Source: Gp1-AA133 sp963850425
GTDB taxonomy: Bacteria; Acidobacteriota; Terriglobia; Terriglobales; Acidobacteriaceae
DNA length: 64,000 nt
Direction: 5' to 3'
Assembly (NCBI GenBank): GCA_963850425.1
Contig: CAWKLF010000001.1
Location: forward strand, 806,001 to 870,000
A program made the translations under genes and the position numbers. Positions within the stretch are counted from its first letter, which is position 1. Every line of letters begins with the position of its first letter. This document shows positions 54,173 through 63,766 of this stretch, one piece after another. The notes under the pieces are model-generated. The model worked only from the letters and a program-made list of their open reading frames with translations, did no database searches and was not told the DNA's origin.

Positions 54173-54339
54173 TTGCTACCCGGAGACAGGTTGCCAGCAG
54201 TCGCGGGCGAGGGCGCCCGCGCTACACCTAATCAATCGGCCCTCCAATACCTTGGGACGTTTTACAATCTTTGGCCCGGAAGCTGGGCTACACTGTCGGA
54301 CACGCTTGGCCTCGGAATGGGCGGGGTTTTGAGGACGTC

Positions 54340-57300
54340 GTGAGTCGATATGCAACTGTGCTGCTGGGGCGGAAGGTGCGCGGGGCTTTGACGCGGCGGA
54401 ACCCGGCCTGGCCGGCGATCCGAGGGCTGGCACTCTTTCTGATCGCGGCTGGTGTTTGGCCGGTTGGACCAGCGACGGTCGCGGTCGCCGACAATGAAGC
54501 TACCGCAACTCCTGCAGCGAAGATTGACTTGCTGCCACTCGGATACGGCGGGCTGTCCGCGGGGGCGCGGCAGTCGGGTGGGGCTAACCTGTCAGTCGAC
54601 TTTCTCGCCTCGAATCACGTTCTGGTTACATTCAATCCTAAAAAGCTTTTCAAGCGGTTGCCGGAATGTCCGTCCAGCCATGCCGATCGGCTGGTGCATG
54701 CCGTGGTCGTTGCCGTGCCGGGCGGAGAAGTGGTGAAAGAAAAAGATTGGTACCTGCACGATTCGCGACGCTACCTGTGGCGTCTGGGCGACGGCAGAGT
54801 CTTGCTGCGGCGGTTGAACAAGCTGTACGAAGTGGATTCAAACCTGGACGAGAAGTTGCTCTTCGACTCTCCACAGGAATTGCTATGGGTGACAGTGACG
54901 CCGGATGGGAAGCAAATCGTGGTGGAGACCGGTTCGCCGGCTCCGCCCGCCCAGGCCAATAACAAGGCGGGCGATGCGAAGAACGATGCCAAGAACAAGG
55001 AACGCGTGAAGATTTCGTTTCTCGATGCGAAGACTTTGACCGTGCAGCGAACGGTGGATGCGCGCGGGATGACCAAGCTGGAGGCGACCAGCTCCGGCTT
55101 CGCCGATGTTCGTAAGGCGGGAAGCAGCTGGCTGTTGGAGTTTGGCAACACGAATATCACGCGCGTGAAAGCGCGGCGCGTGCCGAACCTTCTCTATACC
55201 AGTAACAATACCGTGTTGGTTGGACGCTGCTCGGTTTCGCATGAGGGATATAACGTCAGCGCATTCACGACCGCCGGTTCTTTTCTATGGCGACAGCGCT
55301 GGGCGGATTGCCGGTATTCTCCGGTTGTTCGCGGTAGTGAGGATGGGAGCCGCTTTGCGGCGGGAACAGTAACCATCCGTCCTGAAACGGCAGCGGCGGT
55401 TATTGCGCCGACCGGCGAATCGCAGGAAGAAGGACTGGATCAGCACGTTCAGGTGTTCGATACGGCCACTGGGAAGGTTCTGCTTTCGCTGGTTGCGGAG
55501 CCGGCCGTGCCGGATGGGCAGAATTTTTCAATGTCCCCTGAAGGCGCGCGGCTGGGTGTGGTGAAAGGCACCACGTTGGAAGTGTACGAGCTCCCGGAAA
55601 TGCTGACAGGGGACCGCGCGCGCTTCATGGCGGCAAAGGCGGAGGTCCCGGCGTTGAATGTGCCACCGACACCGCCGGGGAGAGCGGATGAGCCGGTGTT
55701 TGAATCGTCGACAACTTTTGACTCCTCCCCAGCAGACACTCCAACGGAAACCGCAAAGGCCGCTGCAGGCGTCCCCGAACAAGCTGCCAAGAAGCCCGCC
55801 GTAAGCGACGAACTGACGCCGACGCTCACCATCCGAACGGGAACGCAGGTCGTGGCGCTCGATGTGGTTGTGACTGACTCCTACGGAAACCAGGTGCGTG
55901 GTCTGCAGCCAAGCGATTTCAGCGTCAGCGAAGATGGGAAGCCGCAGAAGGTTCGTTACTTCAAGGAGTTTGCCGACACGCAGCGACCAGAAGGGGAGCC
56001 TAAGCTTCCGCCGCGAGAAGCTCTTCCGCCGAATGTGTTTTCCAACTACGCGTTGCCGCCGGAAAACGAGGCCGTCACGGTGGTGATGCTCGACCTGCTG
56101 AACACGCCAATAACGGATCAGATCCGGGCTCAGGATGAGCTAGTGGCGTTCCTAAAGAAGAAGCCAAAAAACACCAAAGTCGCCGTTTGCGTGCTGGGAA
56201 ATCAGTTGCAGATGATTCAGGGGTTCACGGATGACGAGGGCGCGCTGATAGCGGCCGCAAAGGGGAAAAAGGCTTCGCAACGCCTGCGCCCGCTGGAGAT
56301 TGGGGATGCGCAGTTCGACATAGGACTGCGAGCCGGCCGCGAGAGCTCACGGTTTGCCGGCCAATTGCAGTTTCTGAACGAGGTGGTCGCCCGGCAACAG
56401 TCCGAGCTGCGCTTGGTCGACGCGGACAAGCGCATGTTCGTCACGGTGGATGCTTTTGCCCAGATGGCGAGATATTTGGACGGCATTCCCGGCCGCAAGA
56501 ACCTGGTTTGGCTGTCAGGTTCATTCTTGCTTGGCATTTTCCCGGAATCGAATGGCGCGAACCCATTTCTCGAGAACGGTTATTACACTGAGAATCTCAA
56601 GAAAGTTGCGAACCTGCTGGGTGATGCGCACGTAGCCGTCTATCCGGTGAGCGTGAAGGGCCTGGAGACGAATCCGCTGTTCGCTGCCTCGAACAATGAT
56701 TTGGCGACCCTCACGATGACGACACCGCCGCCGAATGCGGGATTCGGAAAACGTAATCCGGGAAGCTCTGTGGCCAACGCCGTCATGTTGGATCGCATGG
56801 ACGAGTTCAGCCTCACCCTGAATGATGAGCACGCAACCATGACCAAGCTGGCCGCACAAACCGGCGGCCAGGCGTTCTTCAATACGAACGACCTGAGCGG
56901 GGCCATTAAAGCGGCGACCCAGCAGGGCGCGAACTACTACGCCCTTTCCTACACGCCGGCGAATAAGAACTACAACGGCACGTACCGCAAGCTGAAAGTG
57001 ACGCTCGCCGGAAAGAAGTATCACCTGGCATACCGGTCCGGATACTACGCGATCGATCCGTTTGCGCCGCTGAAGCCGTCAAAGGATCTGGCCTCGAGCC
57101 TGGCGCGGGCGGCCATGCAACTGGGGTCGCCACAATCCCGCCAGATTGTTTTTGGCGCGCGCGTGGTTCCGTTGGGCAAACCGCGGGTTGTGCAGGAGGC
57201 GGCTTCGGCCAAGCCGCCGAAGAAACGGAAGCACGAAGAGGGGCCCGTCGAGATGCAGCGGTATGGAATCGATCACGCGGTCGCCTTTTCGGATCTTCGA

Positions 57301-57624
57301 TTCGATCCGACGCCCGAGGGCAAGTATCACGGGGTGGTTAACTTCCTGGTGACGGCCTTCGACGGCGAGGGCCAGCAGGTGGCGAGTCAACTGAGTCAGA
57401 CCGTGGCGGACATCAAGCCGGAACAGATGAAGGACTTGATGGCAGGAGGCGTCCGCCTGCATCAGGAAATCGATGTGCCTGTCAACGGGACTGTGATGCG
57501 ACTGGGAGTGGAAGATGCAAGCAATAGCCACGTCGGGACGATGGAGATCAGATTGCCAGTGCCGGCGCCCCCTGAGGGACTGGTTGGGGAGCGACGGGCG
57601 CTGCCTCCTGTGGAGCCTGACTAG
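54340..57624 (+). CDS. Large secreted VWFA-domain protein
   Basis: A 1094-residue protein from a GTG at 54340 (GAGG upstream). A signal/anchor (GLALFLIAAGVWPVG) is followed by a WD40/YVTN-like beta region (residues about 60-430; e.g. LLWVTVTPDGKQIVVETG), a low-complexity linker, then QVVALDVVVTDSYGNQVRGLQPSDFSVSEDGKPQ, the N-terminal part of the VWFA-related family common in Acidobacteria. The VWFA core is VTVVMLDLLNTPITDQIRAQDELVAFL ... GRKNLVWLSGSFLLG. It probably mediates envelope or extracellular interactions. Confidence 0.8.
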   Translation: MSRYATVLLGRKVRGALTRRNPAWPAIRGLALFLIAAGVWPVGPATVAVADNEATATPAAKIDLLPLGYGGLSAGARQSGGANLSVDFLASNHVLVTFNPKKLFKRLPECPSSHADRLVHAVVVAVPGGEVVKEKDWYLHDSRRYLWRLGDGRVLLRRLNKLYEVDSNLDEKLLFDSPQELLWVTVTPDGKQIVVETGSPAPPAQANNKAGDAKNDAKNKERVKISFLDAKTLTVQRTVDARGMTKLEATSSGFADVRKAGSSWLLEFGNTNITRVKARRVPNLLYTSNNTVLVGRCSVSHEGYNVSAFTTAGSFLWRQRWADCRYSPVVRGSEDGSRFAAGTVTIRPETAAAVIAPTGESQEEGLDQHVQVFDTATGKVLLSLVAEPAVPDGQNFSMSPEGARLGVVKGTTLEVYELPEMLTGDRARFMAAKAEVPALNVPPTPPGRADEPVFESSTTFDSSPADTPTETAKAAAGVPEQAAKKPAVSDELTPTLTIRTGTQVVALDVVVTDSYGNQVRGLQPSDFSVSEDGKPQKVRYFKEFADTQRPEGEPKLPPREALPPNVFSNYALPPENEAVTVVMLDLLNTPITDQIRAQDELVAFLKKKPKNTKVAVCVLGNQLQMIQGFTDDEGALIAAAKGKKASQRLRPLEIGDAQFDIGLRAGRESSRFAGQLQFLNEVVARQQSELRLVDADKRMFVTVDAFAQMARYLDGIPGRKNLVWLSGSFLLGIFPESNGANPFLENGYYTENLKKVANLLGDAHVAVYPVSVKGLETNPLFAASNNDLATLTMTTPPPNAGFGKRNPGSSVANAVMLDRMDEFSLTLNDEHATMTKLAAQTGGQAFFNTNDLSGAIKAATQQGANYYALSYTPANKNYNGTYRKLKVTLAGKKYHLAYRSGYYAIDPFAPLKPSKDLASSLARAAMQLGSPQSRQIVFGARVVPLGKPRVVQEAASAKPPKKRKHEEGPVEMQRYGIDHAVAFSDLRFDPTPEGKYHGVVNFLVTAFDGEGQQVASQLSQTVADIKPEQMKDLMAGGVRLHQEIDVPVNGTVMRLGVEDASNSHVGTMEIRLPVPAPPEGLVGERRALPPVEPD

Positions 57625-57747
57625 GGTAGCGTTTTTCGTGAAACTCACCCTGCGGCGGAAGGCGCGGACTACCCGCCGGTGAATTGGTACGACTAAGTCC
57701 TGTTCTTCCCGAATCAAACAGACTGAAAATTAATTCGAGAGGGAGCC

Positions 57748-58215
57748 ATGTCGACCCGACCGCCGCTACCGCCGTTCACTCAGGAGACTGCCATTGAAAA
57801 AGTGCGACGCGCGGAGGATGCGTGGAATTCGCGCGATCCAGAAAAAGTTTCGCTGGCGTACACGGTCGACTCGCGCTGGCGAAACCGGGCTGAGTTCATC
57901 CATGGGCGGGAGGAGATTGTCGCTTTCCTCAAGCGCAAGTGGGCGCGAGAGCTCGAGTACCGGCTGATTAAGGAATTGTGGGCGTTCACCGGGAACCGCA
58001 TCGCGGTGCGCTTTGCATACGAATGGCACGACGATTCCGGAAACTGGCTTCGCTCTTACGGCAACGAGAACTGGGAATTTGATGAGGATGGGCTGATGCG
58101 GCTGCGGCTGGCCAGTATCAATGATGTTCCAATCGTGGAGACGGAGCGGAAGTATCGATGGACACTGGGACGGCGTCCGGATGAACACCCGGGGTTGAGC
58201 GAGCTGGGGTTGTGA
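57748..58215 (+). CDS. DUF1348 / NTF2-like protein
   Basis: A 155-residue cytoplasmic protein (GAGAGGGAGCC upstream). AIEKVRRAEDAWNSRDPEKVSLAYTVDSRWRNRAEFIHGREEIVAFLKRKWARELEYRLIKELWAF and RRPDEHPGLSELGL match DUF1348. The fold is SnoaL-like with a ligand cavity. No signal peptide, in contrast to the other SnoaL-like proteins of this window. Confidence 0.85.
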   Translation: MSTRPPLPPFTQETAIEKVRRAEDAWNSRDPEKVSLAYTVDSRWRNRAEFIHGREEIVAFLKRKWARELEYRLIKELWAFTGNRIAVRFAYEWHDDSGNWLRSYGNENWEFDEDGLMRLRLASINDVPIVETERKYRWTLGRRPDEHPGLSELGL

Positions 58216-58787
58216 GAGCGGAGATCCAGGGGATAACGTCCGCGGCTGCGATCGCGAGGATCCTCGAAAAAAAGCTTTTGAACGCAGAGGTCGCTGAGAA
58301 AGACCGCGGAGGGCGCTGAGAGTTTGTGGTTGTCGGGTCGATACCGGGTGCATGCCGCTTGATTGAGGCACAAAGGTAATCTTTCAGACGCGTAGAAGTA
58401 ACTTCAAATCTTGCTCACCCGTAATGCTCCGCGAGAACCGGCGTAATTGGCGAAGTTCATGTTAAGAACTGTAAACTCCTTTTTACACGCTGGACATTTT
58501 GTATGAGTTGGAAAGCCACTCGAACTGGGATTGAGGATGGTGCGAATGTTGAGGTTTGCGACTACACGGGAACCATACTCGATACGCGTCCTAGTCGATA
58601 ACAGGTGGAATTGCAGTGTGATCTTTATCCCCAGATTGAGGGTGGAGTGACCATTCTTTGGGGAAAACTCAAGGATAAATGGGAAAGCACCGCGGTTCAG
58701 GAAGGCGCAGGCCATTCCGGCAACAGTGCGCTTTTCTCTGAACAACGCGGCGACGTAGAATATCTGGCTTTCAGGGAAGGACCAGAT
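58216..58787. other. Intergenic with a CTCTGCG-type repeat, no firm gene
   Basis: Contains an inverted CTCTGCG-type repeat (AACGCAGAGGTCGCTGAGAA, about 58280-58320). A minus-strand frame (58404-58877) ends in CPACKKEFTVLNMNFANYAG but is otherwise unconvincing and is listed as rejected. The plus-strand frame before 58788 has no coding features. Confidence 0.5.
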
Positions 58788-59444
58788 ATGAGTACGAATG
58801 CGCCCACCAGGGACCAGACAATCTACACGAGCCTGACCGGATTGCCGCTGAGCATGCATTTTGAGTGGCCGTTTCATCGTTCGACGTCGGGTGCGGATTT
58901 CTGGGTGCTACACGCACAGGTGCGGCTGGAGGGATCCGGACTAGTTGCTCCGGTGGCGGTGAACATGTCGGCGACGGTGCGCGAAGTGTTTTCGTCGCTT
59001 GAGCCGAAGGATACCGAAGGGCCGATTATCAACGCGATCCGGAAAGAGGTGGACCGCCGGCAATTGGAGTTCGTGAAGTCAGGGAAGCTGGTGCCTTTGC
59101 AGTTTTCGAGCCGGCATTACGATTTCAAGCGCAACCAGTGGGCGTTCGGCAAGGCGGATGACGCGACGATCCGCAAATTTCTGGAACGAAAAATTTATTG
59201 GCAAACGAAATTGCGCGGCGGCGATGTCTGGTTGGGAGATGCGACCGAGGCGGAGTATTTGCAGACCACTGCGGATCACCTGGCGGAAATCGCAAACGGG
59301 ATGGCGGCCGAGGGATTTATCAAGTTGGAGCGGCGGTATGCGACGGCGTTGCGGCCGTTGATGGCGCGAGCGGAGGAGTTTGAGTCGGCGAGGCAGGCGG
59401 CGCTTGCGGAGCTCGACAACAAGCACGCATTTGAACGCGGATAG
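58788..59444 (+). CDS. Conserved-looking protein of unknown function
   Basis: A 218-residue protein from the ATG at 58788 (AGGGAAGG upstream). It contains TGLPLSMHFEWPFHRSTSGADFWVLHAQVRLE and LVAPVAVNMSATVREVFSSLEPKD, then a charged helical part with WQTKLRGGDVWLGDATEAEYLQTTADHLAEIANGM. It has no signal peptide. I recognise no family. The composition is that of a real cytoplasmic protein. Confidence 0.7.
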   Translation: MSTNAPTRDQTIYTSLTGLPLSMHFEWPFHRSTSGADFWVLHAQVRLEGSGLVAPVAVNMSATVREVFSSLEPKDTEGPIINAIRKEVDRRQLEFVKSGKLVPLQFSSRHYDFKRNQWAFGKADDATIRKFLERKIYWQTKLRGGDVWLGDATEAEYLQTTADHLAEIANGMAAEGFIKLERRYATALRPLMARAEEFESARQAALAELDNKHAFERG

Positions 59445-59701
59445 AGTTTGGAGTAGGCAGACCCTGCGGGCCGTTTCGTTCGACGAGACGGCCTTTTGTA
59501 TTGGAAGATTCGACCTTTTAATCGGCGGCTGCTCGCCCGTGCATGCTCGTCGAGGATTCCTCAAGGTCGTTGGCTGCTAGTCGCTGGTCGATACTTCTTT
59601 GCACTCGGAAGGCTGTTACTGCTGATCTGGGCAAGGGGCGTTCGCGCTCGCGGTCAACCCTGTCGTAACATCCAGACAGGCTCGAGGGAGGGAGTTGCTG
59701 C

Positions 59702-60508
59702 GTGTCAGAGAGTGTGGATCTCTATGACGGTGCCTATGCGAACTATCGGTTAGAAGTTTACCGAGAAGTTCGCATCGAGACGTATGGGGAAGACTTTGGA
59801 CAAACCAGCTGGGTGACCACCGAAGAGTCCACTGAAATTCCACGATTGCTCGAATTGAAGCCTGATTCATTCGTGCTCGAACTGGGGTGCGGTTCTGGCG
59901 GGTACGGGTTGCATCTTGCGGAACAAGTGGGTTGCCGCCTGGTAGGGCTGGACGCTAATGGACCTGGAATTCGCAATGCGACCCAACTTGCCTCGGCAAA
60001 AGGTCTGGTTTCGCGGGCAAGTTTTGAGCAGTGCGACGCTTCTAAGACCCTGCCTTTCGAAAACGAGACCTTTGATGCGGCTTTTTCGAATGATGTGTTG
60101 TGCCATCTTCCGGGCCGGGCCGAGGTGCTGAGCGAAATCTATCGCGTGCTGAAGCCCGGGGGACGCATGCTGTTCAGCGATGCTCTGGTAGTAGGGGGAA
60201 TGGTCACCCACGAAGAGATCGCTACTCGCAGCTCGATCGGGTTTTACGTATACAGTCCGCCCGGAGAAAATGAACGATTGATGGAGCGTGCAGGATTTCG
60301 ACAGATCCGTGTAACCGACACGACTCAGAATGCCGCCCGAATCGCGCAGCGGTGGCACGAGGCGCGCGAGAAAAAGAAGGACAAACTGGTCGCAATCGAA
60401 GGCGATCGCAACTTCGAAGGGCTGCAACGGTTCCTGTCCTGTGTAGGTCGGTTGACCACGGCGCGGCGTCTGCTGAGGCATTTGTACTTCGGGAAGAAGG
60501 GTTCCTGA
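59702..60508 (+). CDS. Class I SAM-dependent methyltransferase
   Basis: A 268-residue protein from a GTG at 59702 (GGAGGGAG upstream). Motif I is FVLELGCGSGGYGLHLA, motif II RLVGLDANGPGIRNA, then ENETFDAAFSNDVLCHLPGR and LKPGGRMLFSDALV. The C-terminal 60 residues are basic and helical. It resembles methyltransferases acting on small metabolites. It converges with dnaN. Confidence 0.85.
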   Translation: MSESVDLYDGAYANYRLEVYREVRIETYGEDFGQTSWVTTEESTEIPRLLELKPDSFVLELGCGSGGYGLHLAEQVGCRLVGLDANGPGIRNATQLASAKGLVSRASFEQCDASKTLPFENETFDAAFSNDVLCHLPGRAEVLSEIYRVLKPGGRMLFSDALVVGGMVTHEEIATRSSIGFYVYSPPGENERLMERAGFRQIRVTDTTQNAARIAQRWHEAREKKKDKLVAIEGDRNFEGLQRFLSCVGRLTTARRLLRHLYFGKKGS

Positions 60509-60639
60509 AATCTGACCCGCGGGATTGGCCCGTGTCTGCACTAAGACAGCGTGGCTGCACTGTAGACGAAGTCAAGCACTCTGTGAGCAGCAGGAAGGTT
60601 CGACCGCGTGACCTTTCGGGTGAGGGTAGTCGAGGTGCT

Positions 60640-61794
60640 TCAAATCCGCATGGGCATGACGATGTAGCGGTACTTGTAGTCCTCGCTGCCCAAGGGGCGT
60701 AGTTGGCCGGCGGATTGGGGATCTTTTAGTTCCAGGCTGACGTCGCCGGAGCCGACCGCTTTCAGGAAATCGAGCAGGTAGGTGGCGTTGAAGCCGATGG
60801 TCAGGCCGTCGCCCTGGTAGGGGGTTTCGATCGAGTCCTCGGATTCGCCGGTTTCTGTCGAGGACGCGGAGAGCTTCAGTTCGCCTTTTTCCAGGCGCAG
60901 GCGGACGGCGCGCGAGCGCTCGTCGGAGAACTGGGCCACGCGCTGGATCGCGGAATTGAAGTCGTCGCCGTTCAGGCTGACCAGCTTGTTGTTGTCCTTG
61001 GGAAGCACAGCTTCGAAGTTGGGAAACTGGCCGGTGAGCTGGCGCGAGGTCAGCAGGCGCGGACCAATGCGGAAGAACAGGGTCGATTCATCTTTGGCGA
61101 AATCGATGGTTTCTACTTCGGTCGAGTCGACCAGCGACTTCAGCTCGTCCATACACTTTTTCGGGATGAGCGTCTTCAGTTCGCCAGAAACGCCTTCGAA
61201 CTTTTCGCCGCTGCGCTCGATATGGGCCAGGCGATGGCCATCGGTGGCGACCATAGTGATCGATTCCGGCTTCAGCACCATCAGGGCGCCGTTCAGCGTG
61301 TAGCGGGATTCTTCGCTGGCAATTGCGAAGCCGGTCTTGGCAATCATGGCGCGAAGAACCTGGGCGGTGATCTTCACCACGCCGGCGGTTGGAAACACGG
61401 GCAGGCTGGGAAAATTGGATTTCGCCATGCCGACCATCTTGGTGTTGGAACGGCCGCAGCGAATGCTGACCCAGTGGTTCTCCAGCAGCTTGATGGTGAT
61501 TTCCGCGTCGGGCAGGAGCTTAACGTAGTCGTAGAGCTTGCGCGCGGGGATAGTACAGGAGCCTTCTTTCTTGACCTTGGCGGCGCAGGCGGTGCGCAGA
61601 CTGAGGTCAAGATCGGTGGCAGTGAGGGAAAGCTTGTCGCCTCCGGCCTCAAACAGGTAGTTGGAGAGGATCGGGATGGTGGTCTTGCGTTCGACGACAC
61701 CTTGAGTTGCCGTGAGCTCACGCAGGAGTTCAAACTTACTGATCGTGATCTCCATCGTTCCAGTTCCAGTCGCGGTGGCCTCTTCAACCGGCAT
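60640..61794 (-). CDS. dnaN: DNA polymerase III beta subunit (sliding clamp)
   Basis: A 384-residue protein; the ATG at 61794 has GGGGAG upstream, but the conserved part starts at MEITISKFELLRELTATQGV (ATG at 61755), so the real start may be either. Three clamp domains: VERKTTIPILSNYLFEA, GMAKSNFPSLPVFP and LTGQFPNFEAVLPKDNNKL. The clamp tethers polymerase and other enzymes to DNA. It lies 303 bases from dnaA in the same direction. Confidence 0.97.
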   Translation of the reverse strand: MPVEEATATGTGTMEITISKFELLRELTATQGVVERKTTIPILSNYLFEAGGDKLSLTATDLDLSLRTACAAKVKKEGSCTIPARKLYDYVKLLPDAEITIKLLENHWVSIRCGRSNTKMVGMAKSNFPSLPVFPTAGVVKITAQVLRAMIAKTGFAIASEESRYTLNGALMVLKPESITMVATDGHRLAHIERSGEKFEGVSGELKTLIPKKCMDELKSLVDSTEVETIDFAKDESTLFFRIGPRLLTSRQLTGQFPNFEAVLPKDNNKLVSLNGDDFNSAIQRVAQFSDERSRAVRLRLEKGELKLSASSTETGESEDSIETPYQGDGLTIGFNATYLLDFLKAVGSGDVSLELKDPQSAGQLRPLGSEDYKYRYIVMPMRI

Positions 61795-62097
61795 AGCCGA
61801 ATCTCCCCGTAGGCAGCGCTACTTGTATTACTTTTTTATATCAAATTAAAAACCTATAAAACCAGTAGTAACAGTAGGCAGGCCGGAAAAGTGGAAAACC
61901 GTCGCAACCGGCAACCCTGCATTCGTTTACCCGCCCACCGTTCATGTCCAAAATAGGGCCCGCGGGTGGCGGAGGCGGCAGTAAGGTTTTCCCTGAGTCG
62001 CTGCAACCGCCTATCTCTTACACAGCTTCCACATGCTCTCCACAGAGGTCGCTTCGGAAGAACGCGCTATTTCGTGGAAAACTGTGAGCGACCGCAA
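61795..62097. promoter_or_regulatory. dnaA-dnaN intergenic region with possible DnaA boxes (candidate origin element)
   Basis: AT-rich near 61825-61860 (TTTTTTATATCAAATTAAAA). GTGGAAAAC occurs at 61891 and 62074, the inverse of GTTTTCCAC, near the relaxed DnaA box TTTTCCACA. TTCCACA and CTCCACAG also appear at 62020-62050. The match is imperfect, so origin function is tentative. Confidence 0.4.
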
Positions 62098-63489
62098 TTA
62101 ACCGCCTAATTGCTCGGTCAATTTATTGATGAGCCTGTTTAAATCCTTATCGTTCTTGCGGGCCTCGTCGATTTTATCGACGGAGTGGAGCACGGTGGTG
62201 TGGTGCTTTCCGCCGAACTGGCGGCCGATCTCAGGCAACGACGCTTCGGTAAGGTGCTTGGCGAGATACATCGCGATCTGGCGCGGGTACACAATCGCGC
62301 GCGAGTTGTTCTTCGCCTTGATCTCCACCAGGCGCAGGCCAAATTGTTCGGCTGTCGCTTTCTGGATGGATTCGATGGTGACCTTGCGGGCCTGCGAGTC
62401 GATAAAATTCTTCAGCACCTGCTGTGCGTAGGGGAGAGTGATTTCGGCGCCGATGAGAGAAGAGTGAGCCACCAGGCGGATGAGCGCGCCTTCGAGCTCG
62501 CGGACATTGGAACGGATGTTGGAGGCGACGTAGAGGGCGACATCGGTGGGCAGGGTCACTTTTTCCTGCTCCGCCTTTTTCTGAAGAATGGCGACCTTGG
62601 TTTCGAGGTCGGGTGGCTGAATATCAGCAATCAATCCCCATTCGAACCGACTACGCAGGCGGTCTTCCACTTCGGCCAGCTCTTTGGGCGGACGGTCGCT
62701 GGCGATGACGATCTGCTTCATAGATTCGTGCAGGGCGTTGAAAGTGTGAAAGAACTCTTCCTGGGTGCGCTCTTTCTGAGCGAGGAACTGGATGTCGTCG
62801 ACCAGCAGCACGTCGACATTGCGGAACTTGTCGCGGAAGCTGGTCATCTTGTCGTAACGCAGCGAGTTGATCATCTCGTTGGTGAACTTCTCGCTGGAGA
62901 CGTAGCAGATGGCGGCTTGCGGCATACGCTTTTTGACTTCGTGGCCGATGGCCTGCATCAGGTGGGTCTTACCCATGCCGACGCCGCCATACAGAAAGAG
63001 CGGGTTGTAGGCCTTGGAGGGGCGCTCCGCAACAGCCTGGCAGGCTGCGTGGGCGAACTGGTTGCCGCTACCAATGACAAACGCGTCGAAAGTGTAGCGC
63101 GCGTTGAGTTGCGCGGCCCCGTCCCAGTCGAAGCGGGCCTGGGCGGCCGCCGCGGCGCTGGAGGAGACGGATGAACTGGTGATCATGCTGAGGCCGCCAT
63201 CGTGGCGAAGCGGCGTAGCCGCCGGATCGTCGTCAGGCGTAACAAACTTGACGTCGGCGTACTCGAGGCCGAGGTTGTCGATGGCTTCCTGAATCAGGTC
63301 CGCGTACTTGTCCCCGACGTGGCGGAATTCGACCGTCGGAACGCGTATGAAGAGAACCCCGCCGGTCGCATGACTATAGCGAGTGGGTTTTAACCAGGTG
63401 TCGTAGGAATGGCGGTTGATTTTCTTCTCGAGCGCGTCGAGGATGCGAATCCATGGGTTGGGGGCAATGGTTGTGCTTGGAACAGACAT
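62098..63489 (-). CDS. dnaA: Chromosomal replication initiator DnaA
   Basis: A 463-residue protein. Domain I is WIRILDALEKKINRHSYDTWLKPT. The AAA+ domain has Walker A FLYGGVGMGKTHLMQAIG, Walker B VDVLLVDDIQFLAQKE and sensor segment ASDRPPKEL. Domain IV is RQIAMYLAKHLTEASLPEIGRQFGGKHHTTVLHSV. It opens the origin and recruits the helicase. It heads a dnaA-dnaN unit on the minus strand. Confidence 0.98.
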   Translation of the reverse strand: MSVPSTTIAPNPWIRILDALEKKINRHSYDTWLKPTRYSHATGGVLFIRVPTVEFRHVGDKYADLIQEAIDNLGLEYADVKFVTPDDDPAATPLRHDGGLSMITSSSVSSSAAAAAQARFDWDGAAQLNARYTFDAFVIGSGNQFAHAACQAVAERPSKAYNPLFLYGGVGMGKTHLMQAIGHEVKKRMPQAAICYVSSEKFTNEMINSLRYDKMTSFRDKFRNVDVLLVDDIQFLAQKERTQEEFFHTFNALHESMKQIVIASDRPPKELAEVEDRLRSRFEWGLIADIQPPDLETKVAILQKKAEQEKVTLPTDVALYVASNIRSNVRELEGALIRLVAHSSLIGAEITLPYAQQVLKNFIDSQARKVTIESIQKATAEQFGLRLVEIKAKNNSRAIVYPRQIAMYLAKHLTEASLPEIGRQFGGKHHTTVLHSVDKIDEARKNDKDLNRLINKLTEQLGG

Positions 63490-63766
63490 AAAAGCTTATC
63501 TCGGGGCCGGCGGCTGGGAGGGCCCGACTGTTAATAATTACGGTTGAAGAATCTCGTTGTTAGTGCAGAGCGCCTCCCGTATCGCGGGAGCGGATTGCCT
63601 GTGCTAAAGAAAGTTTCTGAAAGTAGAACAGGCGGCATACTAGCACAAAATATTTTGGCCGCGTGGAAAACTTCGCGAAGAAATTTTTGCCGCTGCCAGA
63701 TTTCAAGCGCGAACTTTTTCTCCTGTCAAGTGGCGAATGTGTAACTGCAACGCGAGTGGTGCAGGA
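63490..63766. promoter_or_regulatory. Region upstream of dnaA
   Basis: Holds a perfect hairpin CTCCCG-TATCG-CGGGAG (63574-63590) and another GTGGAAAAC at 63663 as a possible DnaA box. It should carry the dnaA promoter, but no -35/-10 is evident to me. Confidence 0.35.

Noticed and set aside
58404..58877. 157-residue minus-strand frame ending CPACKKEFTVLNMNFANYAG
   Set aside because: It overlaps the better-supported gene at 58788, lacks a second metal-ligand pair, and has no clear start.
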